This document shows positions 45,728 to 55,325 of a stretch of 64,000 nt of DNA, in pieces (the first letter of the stretch is position 1; the number at the start of each line of letters is the position of its first letter). The notes under the pieces are model-generated. The model had not been told where the DNA came from and ran no database searches. It saw nothing but the letters and a program-made list of their open reading frames with translations. The DNA is from Isoetes taiwanensis (Eukaryota > Streptophyta > Lycopodiopsida > Isoetales > Isoetaceae). Where the stretch lies: contig JAJEKV010000011.1 of the NCBI GenBank assembly GCA_021234155.1, forward strand, positions 17,252,677-17,316,676, given 5' to 3'. Position numbers and translations under genes: made by a program.

Positions 45728-47935
45728 AAAAAACCTTTAAACCTGTTAAAAGACAGACTTCCATCTAATTTAGACCTTTTTTAAGGACTAAACTTCGATC
45801 CAATAAGCAGCCCTTGTAATTAAATAGGTGAATTTAAACTACAAGGCCATGTTCTGGCTACAAATTTCCAAATAAACTGACAGAAGAACTTTATTATAAC
45901 TCAAAACCTTTTGACAAAGTCATAGATCTAAACAAGTCTACCAGATCTGCTATGCATGCAGTTTTACATATAAAATATAAACCACTGAAACATAAGACCA
46001 GCAGATCCAATTTCCTGTTTGTTCATATGAGTCTTCAAGACCAATTAACAAGACTGAATTTTCGCTTCTTGTCCATCTTCCATTTTTTGAATAAAACATA
46101 TAGGGAGTAAAAGTCCCACATACACGCACCCAAAACAACAAAACAAGCATTAGAATGGTTGCCATCTTTGAGGGTAAAGGTGTCATGGGACTTTTTTAGG
46201 TTTATGCCCCTTCACCCCTTTTTTTGCTTCACAAACTTAACATGGGGTAAGGACATTTATAATCATCAAACACCGTTAATCACAAAGACAAGAATGTCTC
46301 TTTGTTAAAAGAACTCTTAATTTTATACCATAACCACCTTTCTGATGGGAATGCCAATGCAATATAGGTCATATCCTAAGTTTCAAGCAGATGCTAAACT
46401 GCCTATCTTAAGCTATAAGCACATGTAATAGATCTGCCATATATCTAAATTATTCTATGCTGCAACAGATCAAAATATCTCCATACGGATAAATATTATA
46501 AGATCTTATGTTCATTTCATTTTTAGGCTTAAAAAACCTCTGCCCATTATTTCTAACTATGTTACAGCAGTTTCGGGTTTCATTCCAATCATGCATTTAA
46601 CAACTATTTAGCCCATCATGAAATATTAGTGGGAACCGCATTTCTAAGTCCCATTAACAAGCTTTAAACCCTAAGCTTTTATGCATTTGCATCTCATTTG
46701 TAGCCAAATACATTAAGATCCTTATGGTCAGTATTCTATCAAAATCTATCTTATCCTTTGCCAAAGGATATATCCAATCCAGCATCATTTCTGTATATTC
46801 ATATAATACTTCTGTGTAACCCTGATTTATGCAAGCACATTATCATCATATATCTAGCTTACATCCTTTCCTAAATCTTCTACATTCTTACAATTCTGAA
46901 ACACAAGCTCATAATATTTTCTATTTCAGTACCGTATTATCATTGACTAGTAATAATCATCTAGAGAACAATTCATGCAGATGTAATACTTCATATTTAT
47001 CATGTAAATAATTGAACACACAGATTAGAACCTGAGAAGTGCGCTCCAGCCCCAATGGATTTGCTTTCAGATTGCCCGTGCGCTCCATGCTTTAAGCTTG
47101 TAGATCCACAAGCATATGCCATTGCTGGGCCTTTGATTGCCTCCTTTTCTGCATTCTTGACAGTGGCAACAACCTCTGCAGCAGGAATTTCAGCAATTTC
47201 CTGATTGGCAATGCCAAGTTGCACATTCACATTGCCTCCAGTAGCCCCTGAACTAATCTTTGCTTCTGAGATCTTTGCAATCTTGTGATACTGGAATAAA
47301 TTCCTCTTGCTGCTAGTATCCACTTTTTCTTGTGCCATCCTCTTTCTAGTAGCATAGTTAAGATCTCCTTTCTTCCTACCCATCTCTTTGCTCATAGGTA
47401 GAAATGCAGATAAAGCACAAGGGGATCCGCACCAGGTAGTGCGGATCATGCATCCCCACAAAAAGCTCCTGCTCTTCTTATATATCCATACCGGCTGTTC
47501 TTAGCATGGATCTACTTTACATGGCTTACGCTCCTGGCACCTATACACAGGCTGGTACTGCCTTTTCTGTTGCAAGCTGTAGAAATGATGTGGCCAGAGC
47601 TTACCTCTGGCCGGATTACTTGAGAAAACACGCCGCGATCAGGTAGTGCGTTTTGCCCTAATATCATACGAACATAATATGTTAACCAATAAGGCTATTC
47701 TGTAGCTCAAATGCCATACTTCCCAATGGTTATTGTTTTTCAGTATTTATGCAAGGCCACTGCGTATATCACAAATAATGCCATTAATAATAGTTTGAGT
47801 TTAAAAATTTATAGTGTAAGAACTTTACATCTTACCAATTTAGCCCAGGTTTCACCAATACCCTTGTCCAAGCCATGGCCTTACCATATCTTAGATTAGC
47901 ATTTCCATGCTGACAAACATAACCTATACAACTAA
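45728..47935 (-). repeat. 5' (upstream) pseudo-LTR
   Basis: Partner of 39,471-41,667. On the coding strand it begins TAGTTGTATAGGTTATG, not TG, and no tRNA-complementary PBS follows it. It contains the TATA box (about 47,478-47,485), the leader ORF and the conserved hairpins. The outer flank is an A run (47,934-47,955). Confidence 0.9.
47000..47453 (-). CDS. Leader ORF within the upstream repeat
   Basis: On the minus strand a frame starts MIRTTWCGSP (ATG at 47,453 region), runs through MSKEMGRKKGDLNYATRKRM and KRNLFQYHKIAKI, then the alanine-rich AEIPAAEVVATVKNAEKEA, and ends near 47,000. The basic N-terminal part (GRKK, RKR) could be a nuclear signal. CAG followed by GTTCTA near 47,027 might be a splice donor leading to the acceptor at 45,615 before ORF1, but this is a weak site. 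I know no homologue. Preservation in the 5' repeat and frameshift in the 3' repeat fit a coding role. Confidence 0.5.
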
Positions 47936-47955
47936 AAAAAAAAAAAAAAAAAAAA
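47934..47955. repeat. Poly-A tract at the element's outer end
   Basis: About 22 A directly after the upstream repeat. A second A-run (39,463-39,476) flanks the other end. Together they suggest the element landed in an A-rich tail. Confidence 0.8.
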
Positions 47956-47956
47956 T

Positions 47957-48340
47957 CAGAAGCAATCAGAAGGAAGGAAGGAAGGAAGGAAGGAAGGAAG
48001 GAAGGAAGAAACTTTTAACGTCCACGGAGCCCAATCGGGCTATGGGACCACAAGTACAAGACGGGACCGAAGTCCCTTACCAGAACATGGGCCGAAGCCC
48101 TTACAAACTCAATAAAACATAATCACCCCGGCCCAGATTAAAAACCACCTGGGAAAAAACTGTTGCCAGGATGACTACATATCCAAAAATCCATGCTATT
48201 GCAAGAAGCAACAAGCATGTCTCCAACAAACAGAACTTCGCCAAACGCCTCCGAACCGTAACCTCTTCTCAGCTGGGTGCTGAGAACTGGCCCGAACCCA
48301 CGCACGCGCTAAGTCTCCATCTTCTCGCTAAAACCAGGGC
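47957..48340 (-). mobile_element. LINE 3' end with (GGAA)n tail (minus strand)
   Basis: The plus strand shows (GGAA)n at 47,971-48,008, then CTTTTAACGTCCACGGAGCC and AATCGGGCTATGGGACC. This is the reverse of the LINE 3' end seen at 1,795 and 26,525. GATTAAAA..CC..GGGA.GAAAAA further on (48,136-48,165) matches 26,605-26,632. No RT remains. It stops where the 0.9-kb repeat starts. Confidence 0.75.
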
Positions 48341-49246
48341 AAGAGGCAGTCAAGTACTTGGGGTAGTCAGGTACTTGGAAAAACAGTGGAAAGGGTGCAG
48401 GAGTACAAATACCTAGGGTACAAGACAGGGGCAAAAGGACATGGAAACAAGGATTGGAAGAAAGATGGCAGATACTACAGGGGGAAAAATCACAACTAAG
48501 AGATGTTGAGATCATGGGTGGATATGCAGTCGGACATCAAACTGAAACTATACAGGGAAAACATGAACCCAGAGGGAAGTATAGGGCGATTACTATATAA
48601 CCGAACTATAATCAATCAAAACGGACAAAAATAACACTTTGGCAGATTCGGGGATCGGGCAGTCATGAATTACTGATCGAAACAGGAAGATGGGAAACAT
48701 CAATGATACCGAGAACAAATAGGATATGCAAGCCTTGTACTGGGAATGAAATCGAGGATGAGCACCATGTCTGGAAACGGCGCAAGAGAGAATGGCTCTA
48801 CGTCTACAGTTAGCTATGATTACTCCCATATTCAAGCCTGTAGAATATGTGACACAGGGGGAATAGAGGACGAGAAGCACATGCTCAATGACATCAGAAG
48901 TAAGTACCGGCTTATAAGGTGGGGACAACCAACAAACACCCTCATGGCAAGAGCAGAGACAAAAGCGGATCTGGGCGATGCAATCAGGGAAATGCTAACT
49001 AGGATCGGGAGGTGCACAAGGAAAAAGGGCTAGTAACATGAACCACTGCATAGGTGGGACATTAAAGCCCGCAAAATGCACAGCTAAAAGTTGATGATAA
49101 CGACGCACCACCGCATGGTCATGATGCCAATTATAAGCGGGGTGCCAGTATCAATAGAAAATAAGATAAACCCTCCGAAAGGGCTACAATGTACCAGCAT
49201 GATGCGCTAGTAGCACCCCCGGGGAGCTTGCCCATGCTACATCAGT
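48341..49246 (+). mobile_element. LINE C-terminal fragment, first copy of a 0.9-kb direct repeat
   Basis: Plus-strand frames include TETGRWE-like sequence and a zinc-knuckle-like end: ACRICDTGGIEDEKHML and, one frame over, ICKPCTGNEIEDEH. These resemble the C-terminal Cys-rich region of the LINE at 54,540-55,325. The following 200 bases are non-coding, ending GGGGAGCTTGCCCATGCTAC and ATCAGT. Matches 50,878-51,779 end to end with few differences. Confidence 0.75.
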
Positions 49247-50811
49247 TGGGAATAATAAACACAATTGGAGGAGAGAACCCGTACCTGCAGCCAATCAATA
49301 CATAATTAGCATGATAATGGTAATTATGCAAGGGCCAAAAGGTACATTGGGTCTCTCAGTTTATCACTGATCACCAATTGTATCCTTTTGCCCTGAGGTG
49401 AACATATACAAGAATGGAAACTGGGATATCAACGTTTTTAGTATTATAAAGTTCCAAATTAATCTCGAGTTTTGTATCATAATGTATAGGATTTTTAGAC
49501 ATATAGTTCTTCCCGAATCGACCTCAAATGATTGAATTATCCACCTTTAAGTCTTATAATCTCAGCACATAGCAATATATTGTCCATCTAGCATTATTTA
49601 GAATTATCCCAGAGAAGCATTTTTCACTTTAAAAGCCTCGGTAGCATAAGGAATGATATGGAAAGATGCAAAAATTGTAGGATAAGTACTTGCTGCCATA
49701 AAAAACAGCTTCTACTAAAACTGGAATAACTCTTAGCACAGAGCTCTGTTTTTCTATTAATTATATGTTTCAGAAATGGCATGATATGCTCTATAATTTC
49801 AAGATAAAACAGTCAAGTTTTATCGAGACTTGCTGTGTCAGAATGATGTCTGAAATTCGACTCAAGGATCTAGTAAAATATCATGTTAGCCAAACATCAA
49901 ATCTATTAAGTGGCGATAGTAAGAGATATAAGCAACCAAAATTCTCAAGAATAGAAGCATAAGAAGCCCCTTTCCTAAGTCCACAATTTAACTTGGTGCA
50001 TCAATATCAAATTTTAAGTCTAAGCATGTCAAAAAAGTAGGATAAGTACTTGCTGCCATAAAAAACAGCCCCTACGAAAACAGGCATAACTTTTAGCACA
50101 AAGCTCTGTTTTTCTATTAATTATATGTTTTGGAAATGGCATGATATGCTCTATCTTTTCAACAAAAAAAAGTCAAGTTCTGACGAATTTTGCTCTGTCA
50201 GAAAATGATTTCTGTATTCCGACCTAAATGTAGTATGTCTTGAACATTCCCATGGCAGAAATCAGAAAAATCAAATCATAAAAACCTTTTGTGTTGCCAA
50301 GTTCCTGCCATTAGTTTGTCCACATGATTTTGCTCCAAGTTTTGATCATTTTGCAGTCATCGCTATCAAGAATACATGAAGATTGTAGACTGCAGATTAG
50401 AGCATTGGGTCTCTATCCATCGATCTGGTCTGCCCCTTTTGGGCGGCCAGTTTGGCGCTTGGTACTGCCATGCCATGCCATCCATCCATCGTAAAAGGAT
50501 TTCTAAACCCTATATTGAATCCATTAATAAAGAATTTTAAAGGGCTTTAATTTCAACATAATATAATTTAGTGGCCATTAGCCTATTATGCACCCAATTT
50601 AGTGTATATTATGTACCTTGCTTTTTGAGCAGGCAACATTTTGTACAGTCATAGGCTACCCAGTACCTTATACAGTACCTTATACAAGATTGCATTTTAT
50701 ATTTATGCCATTATTGCAACAAATATTCCGACATTGCTTATGTTCTGACATTGCAACAAATAGTCCATTATTGCAACAAATGTTCCGACATTGCTTAATC
50801 GAAGCAAAATA

Positions 50812-50846
<35 letters not shown>

Positions 50847-50877
50847 TGCTTAAAATGACAGTCACACCAGCAAGCGG
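49247..50877. other. AT-rich spacer between the direct repeats
   Basis: No protein or RNA gene recognised. A degenerate repeat with a 360-bp period occurs at 49,677-49,850 and 50,037-50,210 (GTAGGATAAGTACTTGCTGC and GGCATGATATGCTCTAT in both). 50,700-50,800 has repeated ATTGCAACAAAT and CCGACATTGCTTA motifs. A poly-A run (50,815-50,844) precedes the second direct repeat. Confidence 0.7.
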
Positions 50878-51779
50878 AAGAGGCAGTCAAGTACTTGGGG
50901 TAGTCAGGTACTTGGAAAAACAGTGGAAAGGGTGCAGGAGTACAAATACCTAGGGTACAAGACAGGGGCAAAAGGACATGGAAACAAGGATTGGAAGAAA
51001 GATGGCAGATACTACAGGGGGAAAAATCACAACTAAGAGATGTTGAGATCATGGGTGGATATGCAGCCGGACATCAAACTGAAACTATACAGGGAAAACA
51101 TGAACCCAGAGGGAAGTATAGGACAGTTACTATATACCGACTATAATCAATCAAAACGGACAAAAATAACACTGTGCAGATTCAGGACGGGCAGTCATAA
51201 ATTACTGATCGAAATAGGAAGATGGGAAAGATCAATGATACCGAGAACAAATAGGATATGCAAGCCTTGTACTGGGAATGAAATCGAGGATGAGCACCAT
51301 GTCTGGAAACGGCGCAAGAGAGAATGGCTCTACGTCTACAGTTAGCTATGATTACTCCCATATTCAAGCCTGTAGAATATGTGACACAGGGGGAATAGAG
51401 GACGAGAAGCATATGCTCAATGACATCAGAAGTAAGTACCGGCTTATAAGGTGGGAACAGCCAAGAAACACCCTCATGGCAAGAGCAGAGACAAAAGCGG
51501 ATCTGGGCGATGCAATCAGGGAAATGCTAACTAGGCATCGGGAGGTGCACAAGGAAAAAGGGCTAGTAACATGAACCACTGCATAGGTGGGACATTAAAG
51601 CCCGCAAAATGCACAGCTAAAAGTTGATGATAACGACGCACCACCGCATGGTCATGATGCCAATTATAAGCGGGGTGCCAGTATCAATAGAAAATAAGAT
51701 AAACCCTCCGAAAGGGCTACAATGTACCAGCATGATGCGCTAGTAGCACCCCCGGGGAGCTTGCCCATGCTACATCAGT
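50878..51779 (+). mobile_element. LINE C-terminal fragment, second copy of the 0.9-kb direct repeat
   Basis: Same content as 48,341-49,246, here with a slightly longer open frame (GRWERSMIPRTNRICKPC). Both copies begin at AAGAGGCAGTCAAG and stop at CATGCTACATCAGT. That argues for duplication of one fragment, or terminal repeats, rather than two independent LINE insertions. Confidence 0.75.
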
Positions 51780-52079
51780 CCGGGGGCCTCAAGGCACTAG
51801 GGACAATAATTCTATTCTAATTTGGATTGTAGTCTTGTCCAACATCAAAATACCATCCTTCATCAAACCATAAACTCACATTTTCAGGTCAAGTGGGAGA
51901 AGGACACTCCTAGTTAAGGTAATTTGCTACCAACGTTCCATCCGTTTAGTCTGGATATGCCCAAAATAATCTAACTCGAACATTACTAATTTGGTTAATG
52001 GTCCCTCTAATTCTTTTTTGTCTCTAGAAACATGGAAAGAAAAAGTGGGGTTAGTGCATGGGATTTATGGGACTGCTTC

Positions 52080-54345
52080 CTTTAATCTAAAGAAAGTTTC
52101 TAGGCTATCCAAAGTATCTCCCATGTGTATTTCTCTTCAGCCCTTCTTGCTCCAAAATGCATATATCAGCAAATAGAGAGAATTATTAGAAATTCTATAT
52201 GGGGTAAGAATCATATGATAAATTGAAAATGTGTCACCAGAAAGAAAAGTTTAAGTGGTCTTGGTTGTAAAAATTTGCTTCTCCGAGCATATGCTTTGGC
52301 AGGAAAATACATTTGGAAGACTTTGTTCAACAGAGATAACCTTGCTACAGAGTTTTTTCAATATTGGCTGAATAAAAGCATTATTAATGGACGTCCTTCA
52401 ATTGCCCATCAACTACCTACTTTTGCTTTTTATGATATTAAGTCTGCTGCTAATACATCCTCTTGATGAGGAATTTAATTATTGCATGGAATAAAGTCTC
52501 TAAAGCCTTTTCTCTTACTAATTTAAATCAAGCCCATCATGACATGAATATCTTTTGGGATCCTCATATTTCCAGAAGAGATAATATCCCTTTGGCCTTA
52601 AACCACCCCAAAATATATAAGGAATGGCTTGATAATAATGTTTGTAAGCTTGGAGATCTTTGGCCAAATGACAGATGGATATCTTGGACCAGACTCAGGA
52701 CTAAAATTAGGGGTTCAAATTCAGATAGAATGTTGTTTAAGCATATTATTGGCAAGGTGGCTACTATTAATTTTGATGCTAATGCTACTTGTGAAATAGA
52801 CTGGTCATTCGAAGCCAAAATTTTTTATAAAGTCTCATACATATATGACTTCTTGAATAATCGAACTTGCCATTAAAGCATCCAGTTATTGGAATATCTC
52901 TAAACAGGTAGAAGTTAAGTTATTCAAAAATATTTGGAATTCTTATTGTGCCCCAAAAGTTTCTTATTTTAATTGGTTGATTGCTAACAAGAGTGTCCCA
53001 AACTTGCAAACCATTTGTAGACACCAGGCCAAAAAAAAAATGATATTCCTTCCAATAATTTGGTTTCTCCTCTTTCTCCTCTTGGTTGCAGTGAGCAAGA
53101 ATCAATGGAGCATATCTTTCTCTGTCCTAAGTTAAGCACTTTTTGGAATTGGTTTGAAGTGCATTTTAATATTCACAGACCTGTTAGAATTATTGATTTC
53201 ATCATGAATAATAATGCTCTCTTGAATACCATTTGTTTTACTGCATTATGGAATCTTTAGAAACATAGAAATAGGTGTATGTATGGTGGTCACAATTCTG
53301 CTGTGTTTTGGATAAAGTTGCAGGTTATTTTTGACCTTGAACTAGCAGCCACTGCTCACAAAAACAAATATGATGATGCTCAATTTGATCAATAATGGAA
53401 TATACTTGGACATTTTTCTGGCTTTCATAATTTCTTTAAGCTTAATTGTCATGAAGAGCTTACTAACAAAGATTCTGTTGGTGCTAGATTATCTTTGGAA
53501 TTGCAAGTATAAGCTGGATCTACATTTTGATGACATAGAGGCATCTAAGTATATAGGTCAGCCACTATCAGCTCAGGGTCAGATACAGAATCAGGTGCAG
53601 TCTGGAAGTGATTATAGTTTTTGGGAAGGGTAGGTCAAGGGAAGCTCATGCAAGAGCTACACGAAATCCCTCAAAGGGAAGTGGAATGGGCAAAAGAATT
53701 TTGCAAAGAAACTCAACCTATGTATGTACTTTGGTTATGAATGCAAATAGTAATGATATAACAGATGGATAATTTGAATTCTATAGGGAGTGCTACTACA
53801 CAGAGATAGAGCTGATTGCTATGGCACTATGATCCACTTATATTCCACATGCAATTCAAACAGACTGATTGAAAATGTGGACTGGTGGAAGCATTTCATC
53901 CCGATTCTAAACCCCCAGTTTCGAGATCATTTTCATTTTATTGATTCCTATAATTTTTAATTCCCTGTCTATTTCTGTGCTTGGTTTTCTTGGCAGATCT
54001 TTGGCTCTTAGTATCTATACAAAGGGATTTGGCTTAATAAAAAGGGATGTTTTGGAGTTTTGAATCAGCAGTAAACTCGTCTAATTTTGGAGCTCTGAAG
54101 AAGTTACCTAAAGTTTCGACTTGAGATCCTATATTTTCAATGGTCTTTAACACATGATCATTGAATATATTTCTAAAGGCTGTTATGCTACTAGACTATT
54201 TTACCTTTGCTTTTACACTATTTATAGGCTTCTTGTTAAGTCTACATAATTCTAGGTTGATGTGGCTGATATTTCTAGTCATGCTTCTTTGTACTTAATT
54301 TCCATAATTAATGATTAAAAAACTTCATTCCCTAAAAAAAAAAAA
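52080..54345 (+). mobile_element. Second truncated L1-type LINE with poly-A tail
   Basis: Frames spanning 52,160-52,876 read IERIIRNSIWGK, LGCKNLLLRAYALAGKYIWK, SLMRNLIIAWNKV and LALNHPKIYKEW. These match, segment by segment, the post-RT part of the LINE at 36,965-39,476. 52,900-53,260 encodes the zf-RVT-like end (PKVSYFNWLIANKSVPNLQ, GCSEQESMEHIFLCPK). Several frameshifts and stops are present. RT is absent, so the 5' truncation lies after motif C. The tail A13 is at 54,334-54,346. Confidence 0.8.
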
Positions 54346-54539
54346 AATGCATGGGACTACTAAGTGTAGTTAAACCTCTACTATAGCCAACAACAAACAG
54401 TAGTTTAAATATGGTATCATGGGTTGCTTGTGATTTAGGGAAGACCAGTCTCGTTCTTGGGGCTAACATATGTTCATGCTATACATTGTTCGACATACAA
54501 TATATACTCTACATACTTATTTTTTTTGTATCTGCAAGG

Positions 54540-55325
54540 TGCACCACATGGATGATGATAGGAATCCTGTTCTTGCACTTGCCATGGCTGAAATCTCCTC
54601 AGCGTTTGAAACGATGTTGGAAAGAGCATTGCACTACATGGTTTGCCCGTTGGGCTGTGCACAGAACACTGCCTGATGCTTGCCAATTCTGATCCTGAGC
54701 TTTTGCAACAATATCTCAATGGTCGTTTTTCTCAAAAGATATGGGACGCAGTTACCTTGGCCCAAGTGAAAACTGGTCATTATCATGCACACATAAATCC
54801 CACCTTGGCACCAGGGCCCCAAGCTTATTTGCTTGCTTCATTGTCCAAGAACAAGCTTGTAGCTATTGCATCAATTTGCACGGGGTCCCACATGCTACGG
54901 ATTGAGACAGGTAGATGGGAGCGGCCGCAATTGCCGCGAGAAGCGAGACTATGTACCTATTTCCAGTTACAGGTTATTGAAGATGAAAGCCATACTCTTA
55001 TGAGTTGCCCTGCTTTTGAGATAGTCCGGAATCATTTTTTGACCTTAGCATTCCATTCCACGCTTCCACAACTTCTTAGAGCACCATCTGTGCATGACTT
55101 GGCATTATACATACTTGAGGTTCTAGATGCACATCTTCAATTACTGAGCCCTCAGTAGTCATTATCTCCGATTGTCTAGTATCATCATTACTGCAAAGGT
55201 TTTTCCCTTGAAAACCTTTCGAGGCAGGGGTTTTGTAATCCTAGTTAATGATTGTACTAGCCCATTGTATGGGTCGTGGACGTTAAAAAAATCTATTTTA
55301 TTCTATTCTATTCTATTATATTCTT
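54540..55325 (+). mobile_element. LINE 3' fragment with (TATTC)n tail
   Basis: An open frame at 54,643-55,158 (its first ATG is not a real start) reads SDPELLQQYLNGRFSQKIWD, HINPTLAPG, RIETGRWERPQLPREARLC and VIEDESHTLMSCPAF. This is the C-terminal Cys-His region of a non-LTR retrotransposon. The 3' end CCCATTGTATGGGTCGTGGACGTTAAAAAAATC is short-spaced to (TATTC)n at 55,293-55,318 instead of poly-A, as in RTE-like LINEs with microsatellite tails. The rest of the element is missing. Confidence 0.8.

Larger units (their letters stand above)
39477..47935 (-). mobile_element. Retroelement with 2.2-kb direct terminal repeats and a Penelope-like RT
   Basis: Minus-oriented. The repeat at 45,728-47,935 (5') is followed by a 509-aa ORF (45,611-44,082), an RT ORF (43,895-41,802), and the repeat at 39,471-41,667 (3'). 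The repeats are near-identical, with differences concentrated in about 46,095-46,350 and 47,040-47,090. Ends are not TG...CA, and no PBS or PPT is seen. No integrase, protease, RNase H, tyrosine recombinase or GIY-YIG domain is recognisable. Penelope-like elements often carry pseudo-LTRs from tandem insertion, which fits. A-runs on both outer flanks suggest insertion into the LINE's poly-A tail. Intact ORFs imply recent activity. The closest named group is Penelope-like elements, possibly an endonuclease-lacking branch. Confidence 0.75.

Noticed and set aside
39477-47935. Classical LTR retrotransposon
   Set aside because: Ends are not TG...CA. There is no PBS, PPT, protease, RNase H or integrase, and the RT motifs fit the Penelope-like type better.
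39463-47955. Telomeric repeat junctions for the Penelope-like element
   Set aside because: No TTTAGGG or CCCTAAA tandem repeats occur at either end.
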